Shown here: piece by piece, positions 27,041 to 37,000 of the stretch
Numbering within the stretch: position 1 is the first letter of the stretch
Layout of the letters: every line of letters starts with the position of its first letter
Virus record (IMG/VR): IMGVR_UViG_3300008267_010368
Coordinates: 62,001-126,000 of that record
DNA from: a virus
Reading direction: 5' to 3' (one strand)
Length of the DNA stretch: 64,000 nucleotides
Program-made: the position numbers and the translations under genes
Notes under the pieces: generated by a model
What the model was told of the DNA's origin: nothing
The model's database searches: none
The model's input: the letters and a program-made list of their open reading frames with translations, nothing else

Positions 27041-27283
27041 TTATTTGTTTTTCAATAAATTTAAAAGTTCTTTTCTTTCTTCTTTTGAAACAGGTTTACT
27101 TTTTGAGTAATCTATCATTTCTTTTATCTGTTCTTGGGAATATGTATTTAAAAGATTTTCTTTTATTGTTTCACATTCTTTAAATGTCATAATTAATGCA
27201 TCGTTAGAGTTATCCACCCAAGTATCCAATTCTAATGATTGTAAAAATTTATTGTCTGTTGTTCTTTTAATTATTTTTACCAT
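27041..27283 (-). CDS. Small helical protein of unknown function
   Basis: An 80-residue charged protein (MVKIIKRTTDNKFLQSLELD...), ending in two probable helices with SKPVSKEERKELLNLLKNK. It starts 11 nt after the upstream fibre-like gene and ends 10 nt before the BppU-like gene, so it belongs to the adhesion operon. Family not recognised. Confidence 0.6.
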   Translation of the reverse strand: MVKIIKRTTDNKFLQSLELDTWVDNSNDALIMTFKECETIKENLLNTYSQEQIKEMIDYSKSKPVSKEERKELLNLLKNK

Positions 27284-27294
27284 ATTTCTTATTT

Positions 27295-28254
27295 TTAATC
27301 GCTGTATACCTCAAAAGTTAATGTTCCACTTGAACAGAATCTATTTTTAAGATTTGTTGGTATTGTCAAATAAATGTCAGTACCGTCTTCAGAATATGTC
27401 CCCAAGAAACTTGTTTGAATATTACTATTTAAAACATTTACCAATTCTGGTAAATCATTGACTGTGATATTATCACCAACAAAAACATCAACATAATTTC
27501 CGTTACAATTCAATTGTATACTTGGATAACTAAATGAATAAGGAACTGTGACAGAACCATTAATTGTTAAAGGGGTTGTATCCAAATCTTGTTTAATATT
27601 TATTTCAATGGGAGTGTAAAATAAAGTATCATCAACAGAAAGTTGGGTGTCTGAGTTCCAAGCCTGAAAAATAATAATATCATCTAAAGAGTTAAATGAA
27701 GTTGGTTGGGAATAATATTTTACATAATCCAAATCTAACGCCAACCCAATTAATGTTTGTTGAGTTGCAACTGAAACCTTTCTCCTTGGAAAACCGTTAT
27801 ATTTCGGTCCAATATTTTGAGGATATGCTATATAAAATCCTGGTATAAAAAACATACTCCATTCGAGATCATAACCTAAACTATTTTCTATAACGTCGAC
27901 TACTAAATTCCCTGAAGATATTAATTCAGAATTACTAGACCAATCGTTTGGACAACACCCCGTTGCAATAAAAACACAACCAGCTTGATTTATTGTTCCA
28001 CTTTGGACATCAGCAACATTTGAAAAATCGTCACCGTTATTGTATGTATTTATTGTGTAAGTTTCACCAACAATTAACGAAAGGTTAAATGTGTTTAAAT
28101 TAAAACCTGATATTGGAGCAGTTTGAGTTAAAAGTGCCTTGTAAGTTGCTACACCACTTGTTGTACTACCAGTCACACTCAAATTACCATTTATGGTAAT
28201 ATCACCTGTTATTGTTTGTCCCGATACGTTATCTACTATATATTTTGTTGCCAT
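27295..28254 (-). CDS. Tail-fibre-like beta-structured protein
   Basis: A 319-residue protein. The N-terminus, MATKYIVDNVSGQTITGDIT followed by INGNLSVTGSTTSGVATYKA, has the short-strand I-x-G-x-I-x-I-N-G-x-L-S-V-T-G pattern common at the start of fibre and virion-attachment proteins. The middle holds a module with VGETYTINTYNNGDDFSNVA, then GCVFIATGCCPNDW, which I have seen as a repeated style of domain in phage fibre proteins. The C-terminus is Asn/Thr-rich beta sequence. Lies 11 nt from the CxxC protein gene. No enzymatic motif. Confidence 0.6.
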   Translation of the reverse strand: MATKYIVDNVSGQTITGDITINGNLSVTGSTTSGVATYKALLTQTAPISGFNLNTFNLSLIVGETYTINTYNNGDDFSNVADVQSGTINQAGCVFIATGCCPNDWSSNSELISSGNLVVDVIENSLGYDLEWSMFFIPGFYIAYPQNIGPKYNGFPRRKVSVATQQTLIGLALDLDYVKYYSQPTSFNSLDDIIIFQAWNSDTQLSVDDTLFYTPIEINIKQDLDTTPLTINGSVTVPYSFSYPSIQLNCNGNYVDVFVGDNITVNDLPELVNVLNSNIQTSFLGTYSEDGTDIYLTIPTNLKNRFCSSGTLTFEVYSD

Positions 28255-28265
28255 TTTTTTTAATT

Positions 28266-28832
28266 TTATTTAGGAACATTTATAGTTCTATTGTTTATAT
28301 ATTCATTATAGTTATCTCTAAGAAGTTGTTGTTTTTGTTGAAACCCCGCATTGTTATTTCTTTCTTCTAAAGCCAAATCAAAAGGTGAAGGACTACATTC
28401 TTCACAAGTATTGAATTCTTCAGGTATACCTGAAAAAGTAGAACTTCCAGGATTATTAAAATTTTGTTCTGTAAATTCGTAACATTTTGGTTCAACATCT
28501 TCATCAATTAACATTTGATAAACTTTATTAATTGTAGGTAAAGTTAAAAAATTAGTAGAATTTATTTTGTAAATGTTTTCTGGAAATTCACATTCTGTAA
28601 AAGAAAATGAAGGGTTGAAAACACCAAAACATTCTATGCAATCGGGAAATACTTGACTTCCTTCGAAAGCGGTTGGTTGTAAGTCTGTTTGTTCAATAAT
28701 AGAAAAACACCCCAAGTCAAAACCATTTCCGGCAACTAAAATAACCCCTCCAATGTTAAAAGTTTCTTTTTGTTCCGCAACAACATAAGTTTCACTAGGA
28801 TTTATACAATTTTGTACTATAAAATTTGCCAT
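28266..28832 (-). CDS. CxxC-containing virion-associated protein with internal duplication
   Basis: A 188-residue protein with two similar halves: GCFSIIEQTDLQPTAFEGSQ, then CIEC (C65, C68), and KCYEFTEQNFNNPGSSTFSG, then CEEC (C143, C146). Each half starts G/K-C-F/Y-x-x-x-E-Q and ends C-x-E-C, which points to an internal duplication and perhaps metal-binding or disulfide sites. The C-terminal 40 residues are helical and Asn/Gln-rich. It starts 2 nt past the large beta-helix fibre gene, so it may be a fibre partner, cap or chaperone. Confidence 0.6.
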   Translation of the reverse strand: MANFIVQNCINPSETYVVAEQKETFNIGGVILVAGNGFDLGCFSIIEQTDLQPTAFEGSQVFPDCIECFGVFNPSFSFTECEFPENIYKINSTNFLTLPTINKVYQMLIDEDVEPKCYEFTEQNFNNPGSSTFSGIPEEFNTCEECSPSPFDLALEERNNNAGFQQKQQLLRDNYNEYINNRTINVPK

Positions 28833-28834
28833 AA

Positions 28835-31800
28835 TTAATTATCTATATTTGTTATATTTAATACATCTGAATTATCATAATATGATAATCTTGGTGTTCC
28901 GTCTTGTCTATCGAAAATGTTTTTGTTCATGTTACTATCATATACATAAGTAGACATAGTAAAGTCATAACCATATACTTGTGTCGATGTAATTATATTT
29001 TTAGTAAATCCACTACCAACGGTATTTCCTCCGAAATTGTTTGTACCATCATTACCAAAATTATTTCCAATTTGATTGTTTGTAAAATCATCACCAATTT
29101 GGTTATCGCCATTTGCATTTCCAAAAAAATCACCTACCACATTTTTTTGAAAACTATTTCCAATAGTTGAAAATGCAAAATAATTTCCGATTTTGTTACT
29201 TGAAAAATTATTACCTAAATCGTTTGTAACATAAACGTTGCCGATTTGGTTGTCTGAAAATCCAGTCAGGATAGTATTAAAAATAAATGAATTACCTATT
29301 ACGTTGTTAGAAAAATTTTCATCACATGCGTTGAAGTAAAAATTATCCCCGATTGTATTGTTTTGAAAACCGTTATTGATTACATTTCCTCCGTCAGTAT
29401 TTGTTCCATCGTTACCAAAATAATTTCCTATCTTGTTAAATTTGAAATCATTAATAATTGTGTTTTGAATGTTACCTCCATTTTGTCCAAAATAGTCACC
29501 AATTGTATTACTTTCAAATCCATCACCAATTGTGTTTCCTATAAAATAATTTTTAATTGTGTTGTTTTCAAAATAATCACCAACTAAATTATTTGTATAA
29601 TAATTACCTATGTTATTATTGTACATAAACGCCCCAACTTCGTTGAACTCAAAACGATCTAAAATTACATTACCATAAGGTGTACCACCACCAAAACCAA
29701 AATCGTTTCCAATTATGTTGTTGTAAAAATTGTTACCAATTTTGTTATATGCAAATCTTTCACCGTTATTTGGTTGTGTATATATTGAATTCCATGTTGT
29801 CCCACTTGGTGATATACCTCCATTCCAAGATACTTCTGTAACAGTGTTATAGATACCATTTTGATTACTTCTAGTGATTTCAACAACCCCAGGGACTATC
29901 ACATCCACTTCAGAACCATTATTTGTTTTAGTAAAATAAATTGTTGGACCGATATTATTTCCTGATGAATCTATTTCAGTTCTTTCCCACTGAAACCCAC
30001 CACCATTACCGTTTTGTGTCCATTGGGTAATTTTAATTTTAAAATATTGTGAAGTTGGTACAACTTGCATAACAAGTTCTTTGCCTAATACTTTACGTCC
30101 TATTTGTCCTCCACCTACAACTTGATTGAAAACGTCAAAAGTTCTTGATGTTACAGTACTCAAATCAAACCAACTTGAAAGAGTGAAATTGGACGGTTTA
30201 TTACTTTCGAAGTACTCACCAATATTGTTAGAAAAAAAGGAGTTACTCACTCGATTACTACGAAAATAATATTTTGTTGAATTTTGATAAAAACTGTCGT
30301 TTACTACGTTTTGATTAAATCCGTTTCCAATTTCGTTAAGATTGAAATATGCACCTACTGTGTTATTATTAAATCCATTTAATATTGTATTACCAACAAA
30401 TTCTCCATTAATTGTGTTATTTTGATAGTTTGTACCTATTTGATTATTTTGGAATGTTTGTCGTATAGTATTATTATTGAAGTTATTTCTGATATAATTC
30501 CTATAAAATTCGAAGTCAGTCAAGTTACCAAAGTCTCCGATAGTATTATTATTAAATTCGTCTAATATTTCATTTTTATAAAACCAAGAGTAAATGGTAT
30601 TGTTATTGAAATTATTACCAATAATGTTACTATCAAAAGAATCATTATTTTCCGCTAATAATTGATTATTATAAAAATAGTTACCAATCTGATTGTTTAT
30701 TAGATTGACATTTAATAAATTTCTATAAAAATAATGACCGATGAAATTATCATCAATATCATTTGTTGATACGTTTTCATAACAATAGTCCCCCCAAACG
30801 TTGTTTTGGTTATCAGTACCAAAAGTATTATTATAACAATAATCACCAAATTTATTACTTTCGTATTGACCTTCTAAAAATACATTGTTAGATAATAAGA
30901 AAGTTCCTGAACCTGCATTTTGATAGTTGTTTGCATAATTTCCTATGTAATTATTTTTTGCATAACTGTTTGAAAGTGCATCACCAAAAGTTGTGTATTC
31001 AGCAAAATCATCACTATATACATTTGTTTGTTTGAAACTGAAGTATCCCGTTCCGTTTGTTTCTTCTATTGCCTTATAGAAAGATGAACAACATCCAAAC
31101 GATGATATAGTATCACCCGAAACATTCATAGTAGTATTATCGGTAATTCCTGTAATTTCGTAGAACAAAGAATTTCCATCCATATAAATTATATCACCAA
31201 CAGTTAAACCCGTAAAGTATGTATTTGTACCAAGTACAGTACCATCGGATTGTAGTTCTATTGAACCATTTAATTGTTGTCCAGGTCTAATAGTATATAA
31301 TTTATATCTTTTAAATAAAACATTTCTGTGGTCATAATCAGTTCTGTTATTAAACTCATCAATTCTTTCAGTGATTCTACCAAAAGCAACTCCACCAGTA
31401 ACCTCAGTTGTATTCCAAGTCCAGTCATATAATATTCTATCTTTAGGGTAAGATGGTTGATAAGCAATCTCACTGATTGTGTTTGCACTTGTTGCTAAAA
31501 CTAAAATAGGTTCAACAGGACCTTGTTTGTAATTACCTGTTGTTATAGGGCTACCATTATAATCAAAATCAGGTTGATCGTAACAAGTTTGGTAATCTGT
31601 TATTAAATAATATTTTCCTTCACAAAGAGTCCCACCCGTTATATTATCAACTAATTCAGAATAGGTTACAGATTCAGAATTACAAGGTAAATTTTGATAT
31701 GTTGTTGCGGAAATAGTTGATGCAGTTAAACCTGAAGGAAAGAATGTTTCACCACTTACTGTACCTCCTGTAAATGTTGTACCACCGCCTTCAAAATTTA

Positions 31801-31954
31801 TTGTATTACCACTCGGATCTAATCCTTCTAAATTATTAGTGAACGGATCGAATCCTAAAAAATAGGTGTTAGTTTGAGCGGACAACCCCGAAAAAGATAG
31901 TCCATTTATAAATTGAGTTTCAAAACCGTTATTTCTTAAAATTAATTTTCCCAT
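28835..31954 (-). CDS. Large tail fibre with pentapeptide-like beta-helix repeats
   Basis: A 1039-residue fibre protein. The N-terminus (LILRNNGFETQFINGLSFSG, later FTGGTVSGETFFPSGLTAST) shares the G-G-T-V/I-S-G-E-T-F module with the 1456-aa fibre. Residues about 340-1000 consist of Asn/Phe/Ile-rich coils of about 10-11 residues with the pattern N-N-x-I-G-N-x-F-x-x-N, a layout expected of a parallel beta-helix. The repeat is broken by a non-repeat domain of about 150 residues (residues near 590-740) holding GGFQWERTEIDSSGNNIGPT and VDVIVPGVVEITRSNQNGIY. Likely a receptor-binding or side fibre. A TATTTAT element lies 14 nt upstream. Confidence 0.75.
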   Translation of the reverse strand: MGKLILRNNGFETQFINGLSFSGLSAQTNTYFLGFDPFTNNLEGLDPSGNTINFEGGGTTFTGGTVSGETFFPSGLTASTISATTYQNLPCNSESVTYSELVDNITGGTLCEGKYYLITDYQTCYDQPDFDYNGSPITTGNYKQGPVEPILVLATSANTISEIAYQPSYPKDRILYDWTWNTTEVTGGVAFGRITERIDEFNNRTDYDHRNVLFKRYKLYTIRPGQQLNGSIELQSDGTVLGTNTYFTGLTVGDIIYMDGNSLFYEITGITDNTTMNVSGDTISSFGCCSSFYKAIEETNGTGYFSFKQTNVYSDDFAEYTTFGDALSNSYAKNNYIGNYANNYQNAGSGTFLLSNNVFLEGQYESNKFGDYCYNNTFGTDNQNNVWGDYCYENVSTNDIDDNFIGHYFYRNLLNVNLINNQIGNYFYNNQLLAENNDSFDSNIIGNNFNNNTIYSWFYKNEILDEFNNNTIGDFGNLTDFEFYRNYIRNNFNNNTIRQTFQNNQIGTNYQNNTINGEFVGNTILNGFNNNTVGAYFNLNEIGNGFNQNVVNDSFYQNSTKYYFRSNRVSNSFFSNNIGEYFESNKPSNFTLSSWFDLSTVTSRTFDVFNQVVGGGQIGRKVLGKELVMQVVPTSQYFKIKITQWTQNGNGGGFQWERTEIDSSGNNIGPTIYFTKTNNGSEVDVIVPGVVEITRSNQNGIYNTVTEVSWNGGISPSGTTWNSIYTQPNNGERFAYNKIGNNFYNNIIGNDFGFGGGTPYGNVILDRFEFNEVGAFMYNNNIGNYYTNNLVGDYFENNTIKNYFIGNTIGDGFESNTIGDYFGQNGGNIQNTIINDFKFNKIGNYFGNDGTNTDGGNVINNGFQNNTIGDNFYFNACDENFSNNVIGNSFIFNTILTGFSDNQIGNVYVTNDLGNNFSSNKIGNYFAFSTIGNSFQKNVVGDFFGNANGDNQIGDDFTNNQIGNNFGNDGTNNFGGNTVGSGFTKNIITSTQVYGYDFTMSTYVYDSNMNKNIFDRQDGTPRLSYYDNSDVLNITNIDN
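28990..30920 (-). repeat. N-N-x-I-G-N-x-F coil repeats encoding a beta-helix
   Basis: Dozens of 10-11-residue units of the type IGNYFENNTIKNYF in two blocks separated by an insertion at about 29740-30190. The encoded consensus is strong although the DNA is divergent, so selection acts on the protein. Confidence 0.75.
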
Positions 31955-31968
31955 TTTTTCTTTTTACT

Positions 31969-31975
31969 ATAAATA
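31969..31975 (-). promoter_or_regulatory. TATTTAT element before the beta-helix fibre gene
   Basis: Minus-strand context ATAGATATTTATAGTAAAAA, 14 nt before the ATG at 31954. It heads the run of closely spaced genes down to 26677. Confidence 0.5.
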
Positions 31976-32056
31976 TCTATTTTATACGTAATTGTTGATG
32001 GGAAAGAAAATTAATTTAAAATCAGTTAAAAAAGTAAATAAAAAAAGAAAAATATT

Positions 32057-32935
32057 TTATATGGATTCTAAAACATTTTCGATATCAAACATTTCATCCA
32101 AACTATAGTATGGACATTCGTGGCTTATACCTTCAAATGAATAATCAAATAAGTAAGCATCAATTAATTTAGTAGTACCTGATGGTTTTTTTGCCACAAT
32201 ATTGTTATGTAAAGAATAACCAAAGTTTTCAGGTGATGTTCCAATCCAAAAAACGGTAGAAGGTAGATTTAAAGCCGCAGCAGCATGTTGTAAACAAGAA
32301 TCAATAAGTATTCTTTTATCACTCGCTATTAGTAATCCGAAAAGTTCCATAGAAGAAATTTGATGTTCGACTATTTCACAGTCAGGCAACTTCATTGATC
32401 TTGGTTTACAAACTTGCACAATATGGTGTGAATCTTTGTATTTTTCAACTATTTGTAAAGCAATACTATATGGTAAATCTCTTGTCCATGAATATGGTTG
32501 ATTACTTTGTAAAAATCCACCATTAGTTTGTATAACAAGTATAGGTTTGTTTCTTTCCCAATTTAAAACATTTCTTTGTTGTATGAAATTAAAATTCAAA
32601 ATTGGTAATTGAAAATTATAATCAATTCCCATTATTTTACACCAATTTGAAATCAAATGTTTTTGTTTCAAAATATGTTGAGTTTCGTAATACGGTTCGT
32701 GTTTGAACACTAAGGTATCTTTATCTTTGATATAATCGTCATAAAAATACTGTGTAGAACCTAACTTATAAACTCTGTAAACAGAAGGTAAATTTAAAAA
32801 TATTTCAGGGTATGACGCGACAACAACTATTTTTCTGTCGTTGTATTTTTCTTTAAGTGATTTTAATAATGCTGTTGCTGCTATATTTTTTCCTAAACCA
32901 CCTTCTATATGCCAAACTAAATATTTTTCTTCCAT
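32057..32935 (-). CDS. GT9-like (heptosyltransferase-fold) glycosyltransferase
   Basis: A 292-residue protein with the GT-B, family 9-like layout. The N-terminal GGLGKNIAATALLKSLKEKY loop and helix is like ADP-heptose:LPS heptosyltransferases (x-G-x-G-D/N-x-x-x-x-x-P-x-x-x-x-L). The C-terminal half has LLIASDKRILIDSCLQHAAA, the equivalent of the V-D-T-G/S-x-x-H-x-A-A-A donor-site motif (here IDSCLQHAAA). It transfers sugars from nucleotide donors, normally to lipid A core; here it lies between fibre genes and a sulfotransferase. Some 60 residues shorter than typical cellular enzymes. Target unknown. Confidence 0.7.
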   Translation of the reverse strand: MEEKYLVWHIEGGLGKNIAATALLKSLKEKYNDRKIVVVASYPEIFLNLPSVYRVYKLGSTQYFYDDYIKDKDTLVFKHEPYYETQHILKQKHLISNWCKIMGIDYNFQLPILNFNFIQQRNVLNWERNKPILVIQTNGGFLQSNQPYSWTRDLPYSIALQIVEKYKDSHHIVQVCKPRSMKLPDCEIVEHQISSMELFGLLIASDKRILIDSCLQHAAAALNLPSTVFWIGTSPENFGYSLHNNIVAKKPSGTTKLIDAYLFDYSFEGISHECPYYSLDEMFDIENVLESI

Positions 32936-32957
32936 AAGAAAAATGTAAGAAGTTAAA

Positions 32958-33200
32958 TTATGAAATAAATAATTTACCGTTTTCTATTGATAAATCAATA
33001 TCGTTTTTTTGTTCTGTAGATAATGCTTCAGAAAACCAATCTTTACTCATCATAACTTCTAAATGTTCAAAATTACGTTTTACTGTGTTTTTATTTTCCT
33101 CATTTTTTTCTGTTGTCAACAAATTGTTTATTAAGTTAACAGAATCAAATGCTGCTAAAATACTACTTTGGATTTGTTCTTGTGTTAATTCTTCTTTCAT
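32958..33200 (-). CDS. Small helical protein of unknown function
   Basis: An 80-residue acidic, helical protein (MKEELTQEQIQSSILAAFDS...), without Cys, signal or membrane segment. It lies between the sulfotransferase and the GT9-like gene with gaps of 22 and 27 bp. The pattern resembles small helical proteins seen beside fibre genes, but I do not recognise a family. Confidence 0.6.
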   Translation of the reverse strand: MKEELTQEQIQSSILAAFDSVNLINNLLTTEKNEENKNTVKRNFEHLEVMMSKDWFSEALSTEQKNDIDLSIENGKLFIS

Positions 33201-33227
33201 TTTTTTATTTTTTTATGTTTTATTTTA

Positions 33228-34049
33228 TTATATATAGTTAAATATTCTAAAATACCAATCATAATGTTGTTTCAATCTATCACAATTTTCTTGTCCTAAA
33301 ATTTCGACATAATCATTTTTAATTGGTTCTACTTTAGGTTTAATTTTGTGATCTCCAAAAATACCGTGAATAACATCATTTTCATGTGTCAATTGTTGAA
33401 CATTGTTGAAATCGTGATTGAAGTGTGGGAGTTTTAAATAATTATAAATTTTTTTGACTTCAGTTTCGGGGTCAGTTGTCAAATCTTCAAAACGTATAAA
33501 TAAAATATCATTGTTTTGTCCTCTTTGAAAAGTTTCTGATAACCATTCTAATGAAGGCCCGATTGGAGGTGCAACCGAAAAATGATCGATTCTAGACGTA
33601 GTTGTCATGTTTTTTAACTCAATAGTGTTAATAATATTAGCATCTTTGTCAGGATTTTTTCTGAAGTTTTTTTCCATAGATGCAAATATTCCTCTTAAAT
33701 CACGAACCATACAAATCATTTTTGGTTTTTCTCCCATAAAAAATTCTACAAAATCTTGATACCCGAGCCATCCTCTACTTTTTTCTATTACATAAGGTCT
33801 GTCAGTTACTCCATTATAAAAACCATATAAACCTTTTAAACAAAAGTTTTTGAATCCTAATTTCATGGTTTCGGGATCTTGAGCCTTGAAAGCGTCGTTA
33901 TTTGTGTAAATTGTTCTGGCGGTTGATAATAATTCTATTATTCCTGATGTAGGAGTTGAATATATATCAGGATTTTGCATTAATATATTTTGTATTAATG
34001 TTGAACCCGCTCTTGGGAGTGAAGTATTAAAAAAAATCTTTTGTACCAT
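33228..34049 (-). CDS. P-loop sulfotransferase (PAPS-dependent)
   Basis: A 273-residue sulfotransferase-fold protein. The 5'-phosphosulfate loop is NTSLPRAGSTLIQNIL (residues 8-23) and the 3'-phosphate motif is MVRDLRGIFASMEK (R116, D117, S124). IRFEDLTTDPETEVKKIYNY later in the protein is the usual sulfotransferase helix signature. Such enzymes move sulfate from PAPS to carbohydrate, lipid or peptide hydroxyls, including Tyr. It lies 38 bp past the repeat-fibre gene, in the same direction. PAPS must come from the host, as I see no ATP-sulfurylase or APS kinase here. Confidence 0.82.
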   Translation of the reverse strand: MVQKIFFNTSLPRAGSTLIQNILMQNPDIYSTPTSGIIELLSTARTIYTNNDAFKAQDPETMKLGFKNFCLKGLYGFYNGVTDRPYVIEKSRGWLGYQDFVEFFMGEKPKMICMVRDLRGIFASMEKNFRKNPDKDANIINTIELKNMTTTSRIDHFSVAPPIGPSLEWLSETFQRGQNNDILFIRFEDLTTDPETEVKKIYNYLKLPHFNHDFNNVQQLTHENDVIHGIFGDHKIKPKVEPIKNDYVEILGQENCDRLKQHYDWYFRIFNYI

Positions 34050-34087
34050 TGAATTAAGTTTATAAAAGAAAATAAGTGTAAAGAAAA

Positions 34088-37000
34088 TTAAGCCAATAGT
34101 AATTTATACAAATTACCATTTACCCTAATTTGCCAAGTTTTACTTGATGTACACGCTTCGGTTGTAATTGTCCCTAATGGTGTCCCTACACTACCAACAA
34201 CAAATTCATTATTTGCACTTGCGGTTGCGCCAGCACCTAAAATTACAGAGTTAGAAAAATTACCGGTTTGTGTTAGACAACCTATGGCAACATTTGTTGA
34301 ACCTGTGACATTACTACAAGAACTACTCAAACCAATTGCAATGTTATTACATCCTGTTGTGTTGTTAAGTAGAGAACCTTGACTTAACGATATATTGTAA
34401 CATCCTGTAGTATTTTGTGTAAGTGACTGATAACCTATGGATAAATTACTATTACCATAGGTATTATATTGAAGAGAAGATACACCTATAGAAATATTGT
34501 GTGAACCTTGGAGATTATTTTGTAGTGAAAGAGTACCCAAAGATAAATTGTAAGAACCGCTAGCGTTACATTGAAGTGAATTTGTACCCAAAGCAATGTT
34601 ATTGACACCTAATGTATTTGATTGTAGTGATTGTTTTCCTAAAGCAATATTGCTACCACCAACACTATATCCATTAACACCATAGAGTGATTTTTCACCA
34701 ATTGCAATATTATTATCTGCACTTGAATTATACTTCAAAGAATTTTTACCCAAGGATATATTATTACAACCTGTTAAATTTTGAAGTAACGAATTGTAAC
34801 CGAAGGCAAGGTTATGATTACCAATTGTGTTTGTACTCAAAGCTGCCGGTCCTATTGATACGTTGTTACTTCCTGTTGTGTTTGAAAATAGAGATGCGAT
34901 TCCAATAGCAACATTATTATTACCCGTAACATTTGAGTTCAATGTTAATCTACCTATTGCTGTATTATAGATTCCTCCAGTGTTAGAATAAAGTGATTTA
35001 TAACCTAATGCAACATTGTCACAACCTGAAACATTTTTGAACAAAGAACTTCTACCGATTGCTACATTTTGATTTCCAGTAGTGTTATCACGAAGAGAAT
35101 TTAATCCTAAAGATACGTTGTTATTACCTGTCGTGTTTGAACGAAGTGAACTTTGACCCAACGAAACGTTATCACATCCAATAGTGTTGCAGTATAAAGA
35201 ACGATACCCAATACCAATATTATGACATCCCGTAGTGTTTAATCCGAGTGAATATGAACCTATTGAGACGTTGTTCAATCCATATGTATTCGATCCTAAA
35301 GTGCTACATCCTATAGCAACATTATTACATCCTGTCGTGTTCCTTCCTAAAGAACACCTACCCAACGACACGTTGTTATTTCCTGTTGTATTACAACATA
35401 AAGAAGCATAACCTAAAGATACATTGTGACATCCCGTTGTATTAAATCGTAGTGAATTACAACCCAACGATATGTTGTAAATTCCTGTTGTGTTTGAACA
35501 AAGTGAACTTCCACCCAAAGATACGTTGTTAACTCCGGTTGTATTCAACAATAACGATCTATATCCTAATGATATGTTGTTACCGCCCGTTGTGTTAGAT
35601 TGGAGTGAACTTGTACCCAACGATACGTTGTTAGATCCGGTTGTGTTGAACCGTAGAGGATTATATCCTAATGCCACATTGTTAGAACCGGTAGTGTTGG
35701 AAAAGAGAGGTAATCTACCAATACCAACATTAAAATTCCCAATTGAGTTATTAAATAAACTAGATGTACCCAATGCAATGTTATAACATCCAATTGTATT
35801 ACAACGCATGGATGTGTTCCCTACCGCAAAATTACCGGACCCAGTTGTGTTTGCTAATAATGAACATACACCTAACGACACGTTATTATATGAAGTTGTA
35901 TTATTCAAAAGAGCATTACAACCTATAGCAATATGATTACCACCAGTAGTGTTACATCGAAGGGCGTTTGTCCCTATCGCAATATTAGGTGTACCCGTAG
36001 TATTACGATACAAAGCCTGTGATCCGATTCCTATATTAAAACTTGCAGTTGTATTACACCTTAAAGCGTAAAATCCAACAGCAACATTACTTCCTCCCGT
36101 TGTGTTAGATTGTAAAGTATTCGCCCCGATGACAACATTACCCGGACCGGTTGTGTTTGATCGAAGTGATGATTTTCCTAAAGATACATTATTACTACCC
36201 GTTGTATTACCTAACATGGCAGCATCACCTATAGCAATATTGTAACATCCTGTAGAATTTGTACATAAAGAAGTTCTTCCCATTGCAAGGTTACTAAATC
36301 CTGTTGTGTTACTACGTAAAGCACCCTGTCCAACTCCAAAATTTTGGGTTCCCGTTGTGTTATTTCTTAATGTTTGATCACCAAATGCGATATTATAACC
36401 ACCAGTAGTATTACCAAACAATGCTTGATACCCAACCGCTAAATTCTTACTTCCCGTTGTATTTCTAGATAAAGTATTCCAACCAATACCAACATTACCA
36501 TTTGATAAATTACAACATAATGATGCATAACCAATACCTATGTTGTTATTTCCTGTTGTGTTATATTGTAAAGAAAATCTACCCAACGCAACGTTTTGAA
36601 ATCCCGTGGTGTTACATCGAAGTGAACTTGTACCCAACGATACGTTATTACCTCCTGTTGTGTTAGATTGGAGTGAACTTTGACCTAATGATATGTTATT
36701 ACCTCCTGTTGTATTTGAATAAAGTGAATTTGCACCCAACGATACATTGTTACTTCCTGATGTGTTACAAAATAGTGTTTGATACCCTAATGATACATTA
36801 TTACTACCAGTAGTGTTGAATCGTATAGAGTTTCCACCCAACGACACGTTGTTATTACCGGTTGTATTTTTATACAATGAAAATATTCCCAATGACACGT
36901 TTTGACATCCTGTTGTGTTATTATACAATGATAATGTACCCAAACCAACGTTGTTTTGTCCTGTTGTGTTTTTAGATAAAGAACCAGTTCCAAGTGCCAA

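Noticed and set aside
31998-32108. Possible 36-aa basic plus-strand gene (MGKKINLKSVKKVNKKRKIF...)
   Set aside because: It runs antisense into the end of the GT9-like gene, has Lys-rich low-complexity sequence and no promoter-like element; chance is likelier.
32965-32971. TATTTAT (minus strand) 29 nt before the GT9-like gene
   Set aside because: It lies within the coding end of the upstream 80-aa gene and is a single match in AT-rich DNA; not counted among the promoter set.
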